Under the pieces are notes generated by a model. That model had not been told where the DNA came from, searched no databases, and was given only the letters and a program-made list of their open reading frames with translations. The position numbers were made by a program, and so were the translations under genes. Shown here piece by piece: positions 1 through 5,787 of a stretch of 5,998 bases of DNA (positions are counted from its first letter, which is position 1; every line of letters starts with the position of its first letter). The stretch comes from an uncultured Enterococcus sp. GTDB lineage: Bacteria; Bacillota; Bacilli; Lactobacillales; Enterococcaceae. The DNA lies in NCBI GenBank assembly GCA_946409145.1, contig CAMJVA010000100.1:1-5998 (forward strand). Direction: 5' to 3'.

Positions 1-6
1 ATTTTT

Positions 7-1221
7 TTATAAACTTAAAAGCTGTTCTTTAATCTCGGTTAACAAATCCTTGGCAAATTTCTGTTGGGTGCTATCTCCAATCACATTGGCCACTAAGTTT
101 AAGCGATTTTCATAAGAAGAAAAGCAAACTTGAAACATTGGGGCTTTACGAAAAGCTCCAGAGGTAAAAATATTTAAAATTTTATTATCTGTAAAGTGAT
201 ATTTTTCTTTTTTTAAACAAGCCATATTCGTATAAGAAATAGCTCGCATATGATAATTTTTTTTGGCATTTTCTCGCAACTCACTTAAGCTTTGAGTTTG
301 ATAATTTTCTACTAAGGTTAAAACAGACTGTAAAAATTGGTAATGGTCTTTTAAAAAAGTCATTTCTTCGTGTACTTTTTTAGCGGAACTTAAAAAATCT
401 TCTGAAAAAGTCACTGAAGGTTGAGGATTATAGCGGGCAGTAAAATTCCCTAAGTGCAGTTCATTTTTAAGATGAGCTGGTAAAAATTGTCTCGTATCAG
501 TAGGACAGGCTAGAGGAATTTTTTTGGCATGGGGATTATATTTAGCTAAAACGCGCATAAAACTCGTTAACATCACATCATTTAAAGTAAGATGCTCTTT
601 TTTGGTCTTTTCACGTAATGTTTGAAATTCTGTTTCTGTTAAAAAAATGTGTTGGACATTAGGGAAAACAGCTTCTTTTTCTGTTGGGAAAGGTAAGCTT
701 AAAGAAATAGTTGAAGTATCTGCTCTTTTTGCTTCATTTAAATGATCTTTTGGCACATTATTTAAAACTTCAAAAAGGTCTTGATGATTTTTGCCAAAAA
801 TGGTGTTTGGGTCATTATAAAAGGCCAAAATACAAGCAATGACTTGTTTTAAGCCAGCGCCATCGGCCACAATGTGACTTTCTTGGAAAATTAATTCCCA
901 AAAATTATCTTTTTGCCGTAAAAAAACGGCCAGTTGTGGTTTGTTTAAAAAATCTAAATCATAGGAGAATGGATTGTCTTCTATAGAAAGTTCATGGAAT
1001 AATTCAGCAGGATTTTCTGTTGCAGGGTAAAAAGCATTATCTTCTAAGTTATAGCGACAGAAAAGTTGCGGAAAGACTTGTTTCATTTTTCCAATTGCTG
1101 TCACTAACTTTTCAATATTGGGCTTCTTTTCTAACTGGATAATTCCAAGAACAGAAGGGTAAACCGTTTCAAAACTATTCGTATGCAATAAACTTGTTGC
1201 TTGTGCGGGAAATTTTTCCAT
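7..1221 (-). CDS. Condensation / alcohol acetyltransferase-like acyltransferase
   Basis: This 404-residue protein appears to belong to the CoA-dependent acyltransferase fold shared by NRPS condensation domains, chloramphenicol acetyltransferase and alcohol acetyltransferases. The visible signature is HIVADG at residues 116-121, matching the family HxxxDG active-site motif, where His is the general base. A DTRQFLP segment (242-248) and LGNFT (257-261) match the conserved D-x-R and GNF-type segments of the C-terminal half. The length is close to a stand-alone condensation-type domain, and no carrier or adenylation domain is attached. I see no signal peptide or membrane span, so it is probably cytosolic. 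The ATG at 1219-1221 is supported by AGGTGA five bases upstream (1227-1232 on the complement). It is transcribed away from the kdg genes and shares only the intergenic control region with them. The acyl donor and acceptor cannot be read from the sequence. The fold is fairly certain and the substrate unknown. Confidence 0.8.
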   Translation of the reverse strand: MEKFPAQATSLLHTNSFETVYPSVLGIIQLEKKPNIEKLVTAIGKMKQVFPQLFCRYNLEDNAFYPATENPAELFHELSIEDNPFSYDLDFLNKPQLAVFLRQKDNFWELIFQESHIVADGAGLKQVIACILAFYNDPNTIFGKNHQDLFEVLNNVPKDHLNEAKRADTSTISLSLPFPTEKEAVFPNVQHIFLTETEFQTLREKTKKEHLTLNDVMLTSFMRVLAKYNPHAKKIPLACPTDTRQFLPAHLKNELHLGNFTARYNPQPSVTFSEDFLSSAKKVHEEMTFLKDHYQFLQSVLTLVENYQTQSLSELRENAKKNYHMRAISYTNMACLKKEKYHFTDNKILNIFTSGAFRKAPMFQVCFSSYENRLNLVANVIGDSTQQKFAKDLLTEIKEQLLSL

Positions 1222-1285
1222 TTAAGTCACCTGTTTGTCGTTTTTTTCTTTATTCTAACACAAAAAAATTTTCTAGGATTACTTC

Positions 1286-1313
1286 TTGACAATTTTCTCA
1301 AATAGAATACAAT
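1286..1313 (+). promoter_or_regulatory. Sigma-A promoter of the IclR regulator gene
   Basis: A perfect -35 box TTGACA (1286-1291) is followed after 16 bp by TACAAT (1308-1313), one base from the consensus TATAAT. Transcription would start near 1319-1321, about 30 bases before the likely start codon. The expected start site falls inside the palindrome at 1311-1330, so a bound repressor would block this promoter. Assignment is by pattern only. Confidence 0.75.
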
Positions 1314-1318
1314 TTTCT
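1289..1318 (+). repeat. Direct repeat ACAATTTTCT, 20-bp period
   Basis: The 10-mer ACAATTTTCT occurs at 1289-1298 and again at 1309-1318, exactly 20 bp apart, about two turns of the helix. The second copy overlaps the left arm of the palindrome at 1311-1330. Extending the comparison, 1291-1310 matches 1311-1330 at 13 of 20 positions, so the first copy may be a weaker second operator covering the -35 box and spacer. The DNA here is AT-rich, so chance similarity is possible. Confidence 0.45.
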
Positions 1319-1330
1319 TATAAGGAAATT
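1311..1330. promoter_or_regulatory. Candidate KdgR operator (20-bp palindrome)
   Basis: The 20-mer AATTTTCTTATAAGGAAATT matches its own reverse complement at 18 of 20 positions, centred on TTATAA. It overlaps the last bases of the -10 box and the predicted transcription start of the regulator gene, the usual place for an autoregulatory repressor site. IclR-family proteins bind short palindromes of this type, often as a dimer of dimers. A 16/20 match in the opposite orientation occurs at 2274-2293 ahead of kdgA. Assignment to this regulator is inference. Confidence 0.55.
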
Positions 1331-1338
1331 TAACCGAG

Positions 1339-1343
1339 AGGAG
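1339..1343 (+). promoter_or_regulatory. Ribosome binding site that sets the regulator start
   Basis: AGGAG at 1339-1343 lies eight bases before the GTG at 1352 but overlaps the in-frame GTG at 1343. A ribosome bound here could not use the 1343 codon at normal spacing, so the downstream GTG is preferred. Confidence 0.65.
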
Positions 1344-1351
1344 TGAAAAAA

Positions 1352-2110
1352 GTGGAAGCGAAACCATATGGCACAGTTTTATTAAAAGCTGCTAAGATTT
1401 TAGATTATTTAGCCGATCATCCTAAAAGTAAGTTACAAGATATTGCTAAAGAAACAGCTATGACGCCATCAACAACTTTAAAAATTTTAGATACTTTATT
1501 AATGATTCATTTTGTAGAAAAAAGTCCGCAAAAAGAATTTTCTTTAGGAATGAAATTTGTTCGTTATGCTCATGAAAGTTTAGCGCAAATTAATTTACCT
1601 GAGATTGCTGCCCCTTATTTATATGAGTTGCAACAAGAAATTGATGAAACCATTCACTTAGGTATTTTAGAAAATAATGTGATTTTATATGTGGATAAAT
1701 TAGAGCCTAAAAACCAAAATATTACCATGTCCTCAAAAATTGGCGTAACTCGTCCTTTATATAGTTCTGCAATGGGAAAGGCGGTCTTAGCGTATTTTTC
1801 GGAAAATCGTTTAACAGAATATTTGGAAAAAACTCCTTTAAAAGCTTTTACAGAAAATACGATTACTAATCCCATTGCCTTAGAAAAAGAATTAGTGGCT
1901 GTTAGAAAAGATCATGTGGCCTTTGATGATGAAGAAATGGAAAATGATATTTTTTGTGTTGGAGCAGCTCTTTTTGTGGAAAATCAAATTTATGGCGCCT
2001 TTAGTATTAGTATTCCTAAATACCGTTTATCCAAAGAAAAGAAAGAAAAAATCGTCAATGATGTGTTAAAAACTAAAGAAAAACTTGAAGCAAGACTGGA
2101 AGGAAAATAA
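1352..2110 (+). CDS. kdgR: IclR-family transcriptional regulator, KdgR-like
   Basis: This is a 252-residue cytosolic DNA-binding regulator of typical IclR length. Residues about 8-60 form the winged helix-turn-helix, with KLQDIAKETAMTPSTTLKI (27-45) as the HTH core. Residues about 85-250 are the effector-binding domain, with the IclR landmarks RPLYSSAMGKAVLAY (134-148), FDDEE (191-195), a conserved-position Cys at 202 and GAFSISIP (215-222). The start is placed at the GTG at 1352 because AGGAG sits eight bases upstream; the GTG at 1343 would add three residues but overlaps that site. It lies immediately upstream of, and in line with, the KDG catabolic operon, and IclR proteins named KdgR repress such genes in enterobacteria. 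The KdgR role and a KDG-type ligand are therefore inferred from context. The family is certain, but whether it represses or activates is not shown. It has its own promoter and probably controls itself. Confidence 0.88.
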   Translation: MEAKPYGTVLLKAAKILDYLADHPKSKLQDIAKETAMTPSTTLKILDTLLMIHFVEKSPQKEFSLGMKFVRYAHESLAQINLPEIAAPYLYELQQEIDETIHLGILENNVILYVDKLEPKNQNITMSSKIGVTRPLYSSAMGKAVLAYFSENRLTEYLEKTPLKAFTENTITNPIALEKELVAVRKDHVAFDDEEMENDIFCVGAALFVENQIYGAFSISIPKYRLSKEKKEKIVNDVLKTKEKLEARLEGK

Positions 2111-2136
2111 ACAATAATTTTTCTTTCAAACTTATT

Positions 2137-2167
2137 TTTCACATCTGGAATAATGAAGTGAAATTTT
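2137..2167 (+). terminator. Weak hairpin after kdgR, possible terminator
   Basis: TTTCAC (2137-2142) can pair with GTGAAA (2158-2163), enclosing a 15-base interval and followed by TTTT and further T-rich sequence. The stem is short and low in G+C, so it is weak as an intrinsic terminator. It could equally be a protein-binding dyad, or the regulator transcript may read into kdgA. Confidence 0.25.
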
Positions 2168-2216
2168 CTCATTTAAATCCCTTACATTATAATTCTTAAA
2201 ATTTAATGGAAATCAC

Positions 2217-2244
2217 TTGCTAAATTTTGTCAGGTTTGTATAAT
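2217..2244 (+). promoter_or_regulatory. Sigma-A promoter of the kdgA-kdgK-kduI-kduD operon
   Basis: TTGCTA (2217-2222) and a perfect TATAAT (2239-2244) are separated by 16 bp. Transcription would begin near 2250-2252, giving a leader of about 50 bases before the kdgA ATG. Two operator-like dyads lie in that leader (2256-2269 and 2274-2293). No good catabolite-response element with the central CG was seen nearby. Confidence 0.75.
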
Positions 2245-2255
2245 GAAAGTGTAAG

Positions 2256-2293
2256 TTTCTTAATAGAAAAACAAATTTCCAAATAAGAAAAGG
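2256..2293. promoter_or_regulatory. Candidate tandem operators in the kdgA leader
   Basis: Two dyads sit between the kdgA promoter and its ribosome binding site. The first is TTTCT-TAAT-AGAAA (2256-2269), with perfect 5-bp arms. The second, at 2274-2293, matches the reverse complement of the kdgR-promoter palindrome (1311-1330) at 16 of 20 positions, sharing AATTTCC and ATAAGAAAA. Their centres are about 21 bp apart, close to the 20-bp period seen at the regulator's own promoter. They are plausible repressor roadblock sites for the IclR protein, supported by pattern only. Confidence 0.45.
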
Positions 2294-2302
2294 AGAGTTT
2301 TT

Positions 2303-2953
2303 ATGAAACGTGTTGATTTACTAAAAAAAGTCGAAGAAGCAGGCGTCATTGCTGTTGTTCGCGGCAAAGATAAAGAAGAAGCCATTAAAGCAGTAGATGC
2401 TATTATTGCTGGAGGCATGAAGGGGATTGAATTAACTTTCACTGTTCCTCAAGCAGATGTAGTCATTAAAGAATTAGTAGCAAAATATGCTAATGATCCT
2501 GAAGTTGTCATTGGAGCTGGGACTGTTTTAGATGCTGTAACTGCTAGAATTGCCATTATTGCAGGAGCTGACTTTATTGTAAGTCCAACTTTTGACCAAG
2601 AAACTGCTGAATTATGTAATTTATATCAAATTCCTTATATGCCTGGTTGCATGACAATTACGGAAATGAAAACGGCTCTTAAAGCAGGGGCAGATATTAT
2701 TAAATTATTCCCAGGCTCTGCTTATGGTCCAAGTATTGTTAAAGCTTTTAAAGCACCACTTCCACAACTTTCAATTATGCCAACAGGTGGCGTCAGCTTA
2801 GATAATATGAGCGATTGGTTTAAAGCTGGTGTGGTTACTGTAGGTGTTGGAGGAAATCTTTTAGCACCTGTTGAAACTGGAGACTTTAATAAAGTAACTG
2901 AAGTAGCCAAGGAATATATGGCTAAATTCAACGAAATTAAAGGAGCAAAATAA
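2303..2953 (+). CDS. kdgA: 2-keto-3-deoxy-6-phosphogluconate (KDPG) aldolase
   Basis: A class I (Schiff-base) aldolase of 216 residues that cleaves KDPG to pyruvate and glyceraldehyde-3-phosphate, the last step of KDG catabolism; many family members also cleave 4-hydroxy-2-oxoglutarate. The TIM barrel is complete: VVRGK with Arg20, GIELTFT (41-47) with the catalytic Glu43, GAGT (71-74), SPTF (94-97), MPGCMT (113-118), IIKLFPG (132-138) with Schiff-base Lys134, and PTGGV (160-164). Length is normal for the family. At the site where the E. coli enzyme has a substrate-binding Arg (its LRT segment) this protein has FTV, as I recall is common in Gram-positive members. The ATG follows AGGAG by seven bases. 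It is the first gene of a four-gene operon, and its TAA directly abuts the kdgK ATG. An alternative name is eda. Confidence 0.95.
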   Translation: MKRVDLLKKVEEAGVIAVVRGKDKEEAIKAVDAIIAGGMKGIELTFTVPQADVVIKELVAKYANDPEVVIGAGTVLDAVTARIAIIAGADFIVSPTFDQETAELCNLYQIPYMPGCMTITEMKTALKAGADIIKLFPGSAYGPSIVKAFKAPLPQLSIMPTGGVSLDNMSDWFKAGVVTVGVGGNLLAPVETGDFNKVTEVAKEYMAKFNEIKGAK

Positions 2954-3964
2954 ATGGGAAAAGTCGTAACACTTGGTGAAATCATGCTGCGACTTTCTAC
3001 AGAAGCAGGAGAAAGAATTGCTTCTGTAGACCATATGAGCGTTCATTATGGTGGAGGAGAAGCCAATGTGGCTATTTCTCTAGCTAATTATGGTCATGAT
3101 GTTTATTTTGCAAGTAAAGTACCAGATAATTCTTTAGGAACTGCTTGTTTGAAACATTTACAAGCCTTTAGTGTGAAAACGGATTATCTTTTAAAAGGTG
3201 GCAAACGCCTTGGAAGTTATTATATGGAAGCAGGGATTGGGGAACGAGCTGCTTCTGTTATTTATGACCGAGCAGGTTCAAGTTTTGCGACTATGGAAGA
3301 AAATGAATGGCCAGAAGATTTATTTTCTGGAAAAGATATTTTTCACATTTCTGGTATTACCGCAGCTCTTAGTCCTAAATGGCATGAGTTGACTTTGAAA
3401 TTAATTCAAAAAGCCAAAGAAAATCAGGTGAAAATTAGCTTTGATGTAAATTATCGCAGCATGCTTTGGTCTCAAAGTGAAGCTGGAGAATTTTTACAAA
3501 AAGTTTTACCTTTAGTTGATTATCTTTCTGCTGGTAAAATGGATGCCTTATATTTATTAAAAGTGGCACCGTTTACTGGAGAAGAAAATTCTGCGGAAGA
3601 ATTAATTTATTATTACGAAAAAATGCAAGAATTATTCCCAAATATTTCTGTATTTTACTCAACGAAGCGCAAGGTTCATTCTGCTTCTGATAATGAATTG
3701 ACCGGAACACTTTTTACAAATGGTCAATATTATGTTTCACAGACTCACCGTATTAACCCTATTGTAGATCGCGTTGGAGGAGGAGATGCTTTTTCAGGCG
3801 GTGTCTTACACGGCATTTTATCTGAATTAAGCATGCAAGATACAATTAATTTTGCTTGTGCTGCCTCTAGTTTAAAACACACGGTTTATGGGGATTGCAA
3901 TCAGTTTTCAACCCAAGAAGTTCAAGCCTTTTTAAAGGCTGGCTCGGGTAAAATAATTCGTTAA
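2954..3964 (+). CDS. kdgK: 2-keto-3-deoxygluconate kinase (PfkB family)
   Basis: A cytosolic PfkB/ribokinase-family sugar kinase of 336 residues that phosphorylates KDG at O6 using ATP, making KDPG for the aldolase encoded just upstream. GGGEANVA (33-40) is the substrate-side PfkB signature 1 region, and DVNYR (164-168) is typical of KDG kinases. VDRVGGGDAFSGG (271-283) is signature 2, with catalytic base Asp278 and a GGGD anion hole. The ATG begins on the base after the kdgA stop. Its AGGAG (2941-2945) lies inside the end of kdgA, eight bases before the start, which implies translational coupling. Specificity for KDG rather than another keto-sugar acid rests on the neighbours. Fructokinase and tagatose-6-phosphate kinase are less likely given the aldolase, isomerase and dehydrogenase beside it. 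Confidence 0.93.
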   Translation: MGKVVTLGEIMLRLSTEAGERIASVDHMSVHYGGGEANVAISLANYGHDVYFASKVPDNSLGTACLKHLQAFSVKTDYLLKGGKRLGSYYMEAGIGERAASVIYDRAGSSFATMEENEWPEDLFSGKDIFHISGITAALSPKWHELTLKLIQKAKENQVKISFDVNYRSMLWSQSEAGEFLQKVLPLVDYLSAGKMDALYLLKVAPFTGEENSAEELIYYYEKMQELFPNISVFYSTKRKVHSASDNELTGTLFTNGQYYVSQTHRINPIVDRVGGGDAFSGGVLHGILSELSMQDTINFACAASSLKHTVYGDCNQFSTQEVQAFLKAGSGKIIR

Positions 3965-3977
3965 AGGAGAAAAATTT

Positions 3978-4826
3978 ATGTCTACACAAAACATGGAAAC
4001 ACGCTACACTCACAGCCCAGAAGACATTCGTCATTATTCAACAGAGGATTTAAGAAGAGAATTCTTAGTTGAAAAAGTATTCGTTCCAGGAGAAATTACT
4101 TTAACTTATACTCACAATGACCGGATGATTTTTGGTGGGGTAACACCTACTGAAGAACCTCTAGAAATTCAATTAAGCAAAGAATTAGGTGTTGATTACT
4201 TCTTAGAACGTCGTGAATTAGGCGTTATTAATATTGGCGGACCTGGTTCTATTGAAATTGACGGTAAAAAAGATCACATGAAAAAACAAGACGGTTATTA
4301 CATTGGTAAAGAAACTCGTCACGTTGTCTTTACTTCTGATGATCCTAAAAACCCAGCTAAATTTTACGTATCTTCTACACCAGCTCACCACAAATATCCT
4401 AATGTGAAAATTTCTATTGATCAAATCAAACCTCGTTTCACAGGGGAAGCAGATAACATGAATGTTCGTAACATTTATCAATACATTCATCCAAATATTT
4501 GCGAATCTTGTCAATTACAAATGGGTTACACTATTTTAGAACCAGGTTCTTCTTGGAATACAATGCCTTGTCATACTCATGAACGTCGGATGGAAGCTTA
4601 TGTTTACTTTGACTTTGGTAGTGACGATGCAAGAGTTTTCCATATGATGGGTAAACCTGATGAAACAAAACATTTAGTTGTTTCCCAAGACCAAGCAGTT
4701 ATTTCTCCAAGTTGGTCCATTCACTCTGGTGTTGCTACAAGTAATTATTCCTTTATTTGGGCAATGTGTGGAGAAAACATCACTTATGATGACATGGACA
4801 TGGTTGCAATGGAAGACATTAAATAA
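3978..4826 (+). CDS. kduI: 5-keto-4-deoxyuronate isomerase (cupin, DKI isomerase)
   Basis: The protein isomerises 5-keto-4-deoxyuronate, the form taken by unsaturated uronic acids after release from polysaccharide, to 2,5-diketo-3-deoxygluconate. It has 282 residues, the normal KduI length. The metal-binding cupin site is intact: His199 and His201 in MPCHTHERR, Glu206 in RRMEAYVYF, and His249 in WSIHSG. These match the spacing of the zinc ligands I recall for the E. coli enzyme (196, 198, 203, 245). Other KduI-like segments are NIGGPGSI (85-92) and HHKYP (137-141). The ATG is eight bases beyond AAAGGAG (3963-3969), which overlaps the kdgK stop, so it is co-transcribed. Using cupin KduI for this step contrasts with the streptococcal hyaluronate pathway, where an unrelated RpiB/LacAB-like isomerase (DhuI) is used. 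The call is very secure. Confidence 0.96.
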   Translation: MSTQNMETRYTHSPEDIRHYSTEDLRREFLVEKVFVPGEITLTYTHNDRMIFGGVTPTEEPLEIQLSKELGVDYFLERRELGVINIGGPGSIEIDGKKDHMKKQDGYYIGKETRHVVFTSDDPKNPAKFYVSSTPAHHKYPNVKISIDQIKPRFTGEADNMNVRNIYQYIHPNICESCQLQMGYTILEPGSSWNTMPCHTHERRMEAYVYFDFGSDDARVFHMMGKPDETKHLVVSQDQAVISPSWSIHSGVATSNYSFIWAMCGENITYDDMDMVAMEDIK

Positions 4827-4856
4827 TTAATTAAAAAAAAGAAAGAAGGAAAGAAA

Positions 4857-5660
4857 ATGGCATTTGAATTAAATAGTTTCCGTTTAGACGGTAAAGTTGC
4901 TTTAATTACTGGAGCTTCTTATGGTATTGGATTTGCCTTAGCTGAAGCCTATGCTGCTATGGGCGCAACTATTGTGTTTAACGATATTAAACAAGAATTA
5001 GTTGACAAAGGAATGGCTGCATACAAAGAAAAAGGAATTGCAGCACATGGTTATGTATGTGATGTGACTGATGAAGCTGCTGTTGAAGCGTTAGTTAAAC
5101 AAATTGAAGAAGAAGTAGGCGTCATTGATATTTTAGTGAATAACGCTGGAATTATTAAACGTATTCCAATGTTAGAAATGTCTGCTGCTGATTTCCGTCA
5201 AGTTATTGATATTGACCTTAACGGACCTTTCATCGTTTCAAAAGCTGTTTTACCAGGAATGATTAAAAAAGGTCATGGTAAAATCATTAACATTTGCTCC
5301 ATGATGTCAGAACTAGGAAGAGAAACAGTTGCTGGATACGCTGCTGCTAAAGGCGGATTAAAAATGTTAACTAAAAACATTTGTTCCGAATTTGGTGAAG
5401 CTAACATTCAATGTAATGGTATTGGACCTGGTTATATTGCCACTCCACAAACAGCTCCATTACGTGAAAAACAAGCTGATGGCTCTCGTCATCCATTTGA
5501 CCAATTCATCGTTTCTAAAACACCAGCTGCTCGTTGGGGAGATCCAGAAGATCTTCAAGGACCTGCTGTGTTCTTAGCTTCAGATGCTTCTAACTTTGTT
5601 AATGGACATATTTTATACGTTGACGGTGGTATCTTAGCTTACATTGGTAAACAACCTTAA
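4857..5660 (+). CDS. kduD: SDR reductase, KduD / DhuD-type (often called gluconate 5-dehydrogenase)
   Basis: A 267-residue classical short-chain dehydrogenase. In this operon it most likely reduces 2,5-diketo-3-deoxygluconate to KDG using NAD(P)H, linking KduI to KdgK. TGASYGIG (18-25) is the nucleotide loop, NNAG (95-98) the structural motif, and Asn122, Ser148, Tyr161 and Lys165 (YAAAK) form the catalytic tetrad. GPGYIAT (190-196) follows, with VDGG (255-258) near the end. Asp43 ends beta-2 (FND), a position that commonly favours NADH. The sequence strongly resembles, from memory, the Streptococcus suis enzyme characterised as gluconate 5-dehydrogenase (idnO/gno annotation), so automatic annotation may use that name; operon context favours the KduD role. 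The ATG is six bases after AAGGA (4846-4850). The 30-bp gap from kduI holds no promoter or terminator, so it is the fourth operon gene. Confidence 0.92.
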   Translation: MAFELNSFRLDGKVALITGASYGIGFALAEAYAAMGATIVFNDIKQELVDKGMAAYKEKGIAAHGYVCDVTDEAAVEALVKQIEEEVGVIDILVNNAGIIKRIPMLEMSAADFRQVIDIDLNGPFIVSKAVLPGMIKKGHGKIINICSMMSELGRETVAGYAAAKGGLKMLTKNICSEFGEANIQCNGIGPGYIATPQTAPLREKQADGSRHPFDQFIVSKTPAARWGDPEDLQGPAVFLASDASNFVNGHILYVDGGILAYIGKQP

Positions 5661-5725
5661 TTAGAAATAAAAAATGTGAAAAAGATATTCTTAAATAAAT
5701 AAGCGTTTTTTTCAAAAAATAACAT

Positions 5726-5764
5726 AAAAAAGGAGTAAGACAAATTTTGTCCTACTCTTTTTTT
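5726..5764. terminator. Strong intrinsic terminator between the two SDR genes
   Basis: The left arm 5726-5744 (six A, GGAGTA, A, GACAAA) pairs with 5746-5764 (TTTGTC, C, TACTC, seven T) with one A-C mismatch (5738/5752) and one G-T wobble (5732/5758). The apex will open in practice, leaving GACA/TGTC and GAGTA/TACTC as the stable core. T runs at one end and A runs at the other make it potentially bidirectional. It lies 24 bases before the next start codon, leaving no room for a promoter between them. Confidence 0.85.
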
Positions 5765-5787
5765 ATAAAAATAAGGGAGTAATTATC

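Noticed and set aside
1252..1291. Minus-strand promoter for the acyltransferase gene, with TAGAAT (complement of 1252-1257) as -10
   Set aside because: No acceptable -35 box was found at 16-18 bp; TTGTCA on the complement of 1286-1291 is too far away. A promoter must exist, but it cannot be placed with confidence.
2222..2231. AAATTTTGTC shared between the kdgA promoter spacer and the terminator apex at 5742-5751
   Set aside because: A 10-base AT-rich match with no further extension; the copy in the terminator is fully explained by stem pairing.
2244..2260. Possible catabolite-response element (TGAAAG...GTTTCT) at the kdgA start site
   Set aside because: It lacks the central CG of cre sites and matches the consensus at only about half of positions; it may simply be part of the AT-rich operator region.
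2722..2985. 87-codon minus-strand frame across the kdgA-kdgK junction
   Set aside because: It is antisense to two well-supported genes and has no domain and no promoter of its own.
4218..4514. 98-codon minus-strand open frame inside kduI
   Set aside because: It lies wholly opposite the highly conserved kduI coding sequence, encodes no recognisable motif, and is best explained as a shadow of the real gene.
5392..5577. 61-codon plus-strand frame within kduD
   Set aside because: It is out of frame with a complete and conserved SDR gene; no sign of a frameshift or of an independent start site.
5705..5723. A/T-only hairpin (GTT...AAC) just before the main terminator
   Set aside because: It is nearly all A-T pairs with a mismatch, too weak to act alone; likely a by-product of T and A runs.
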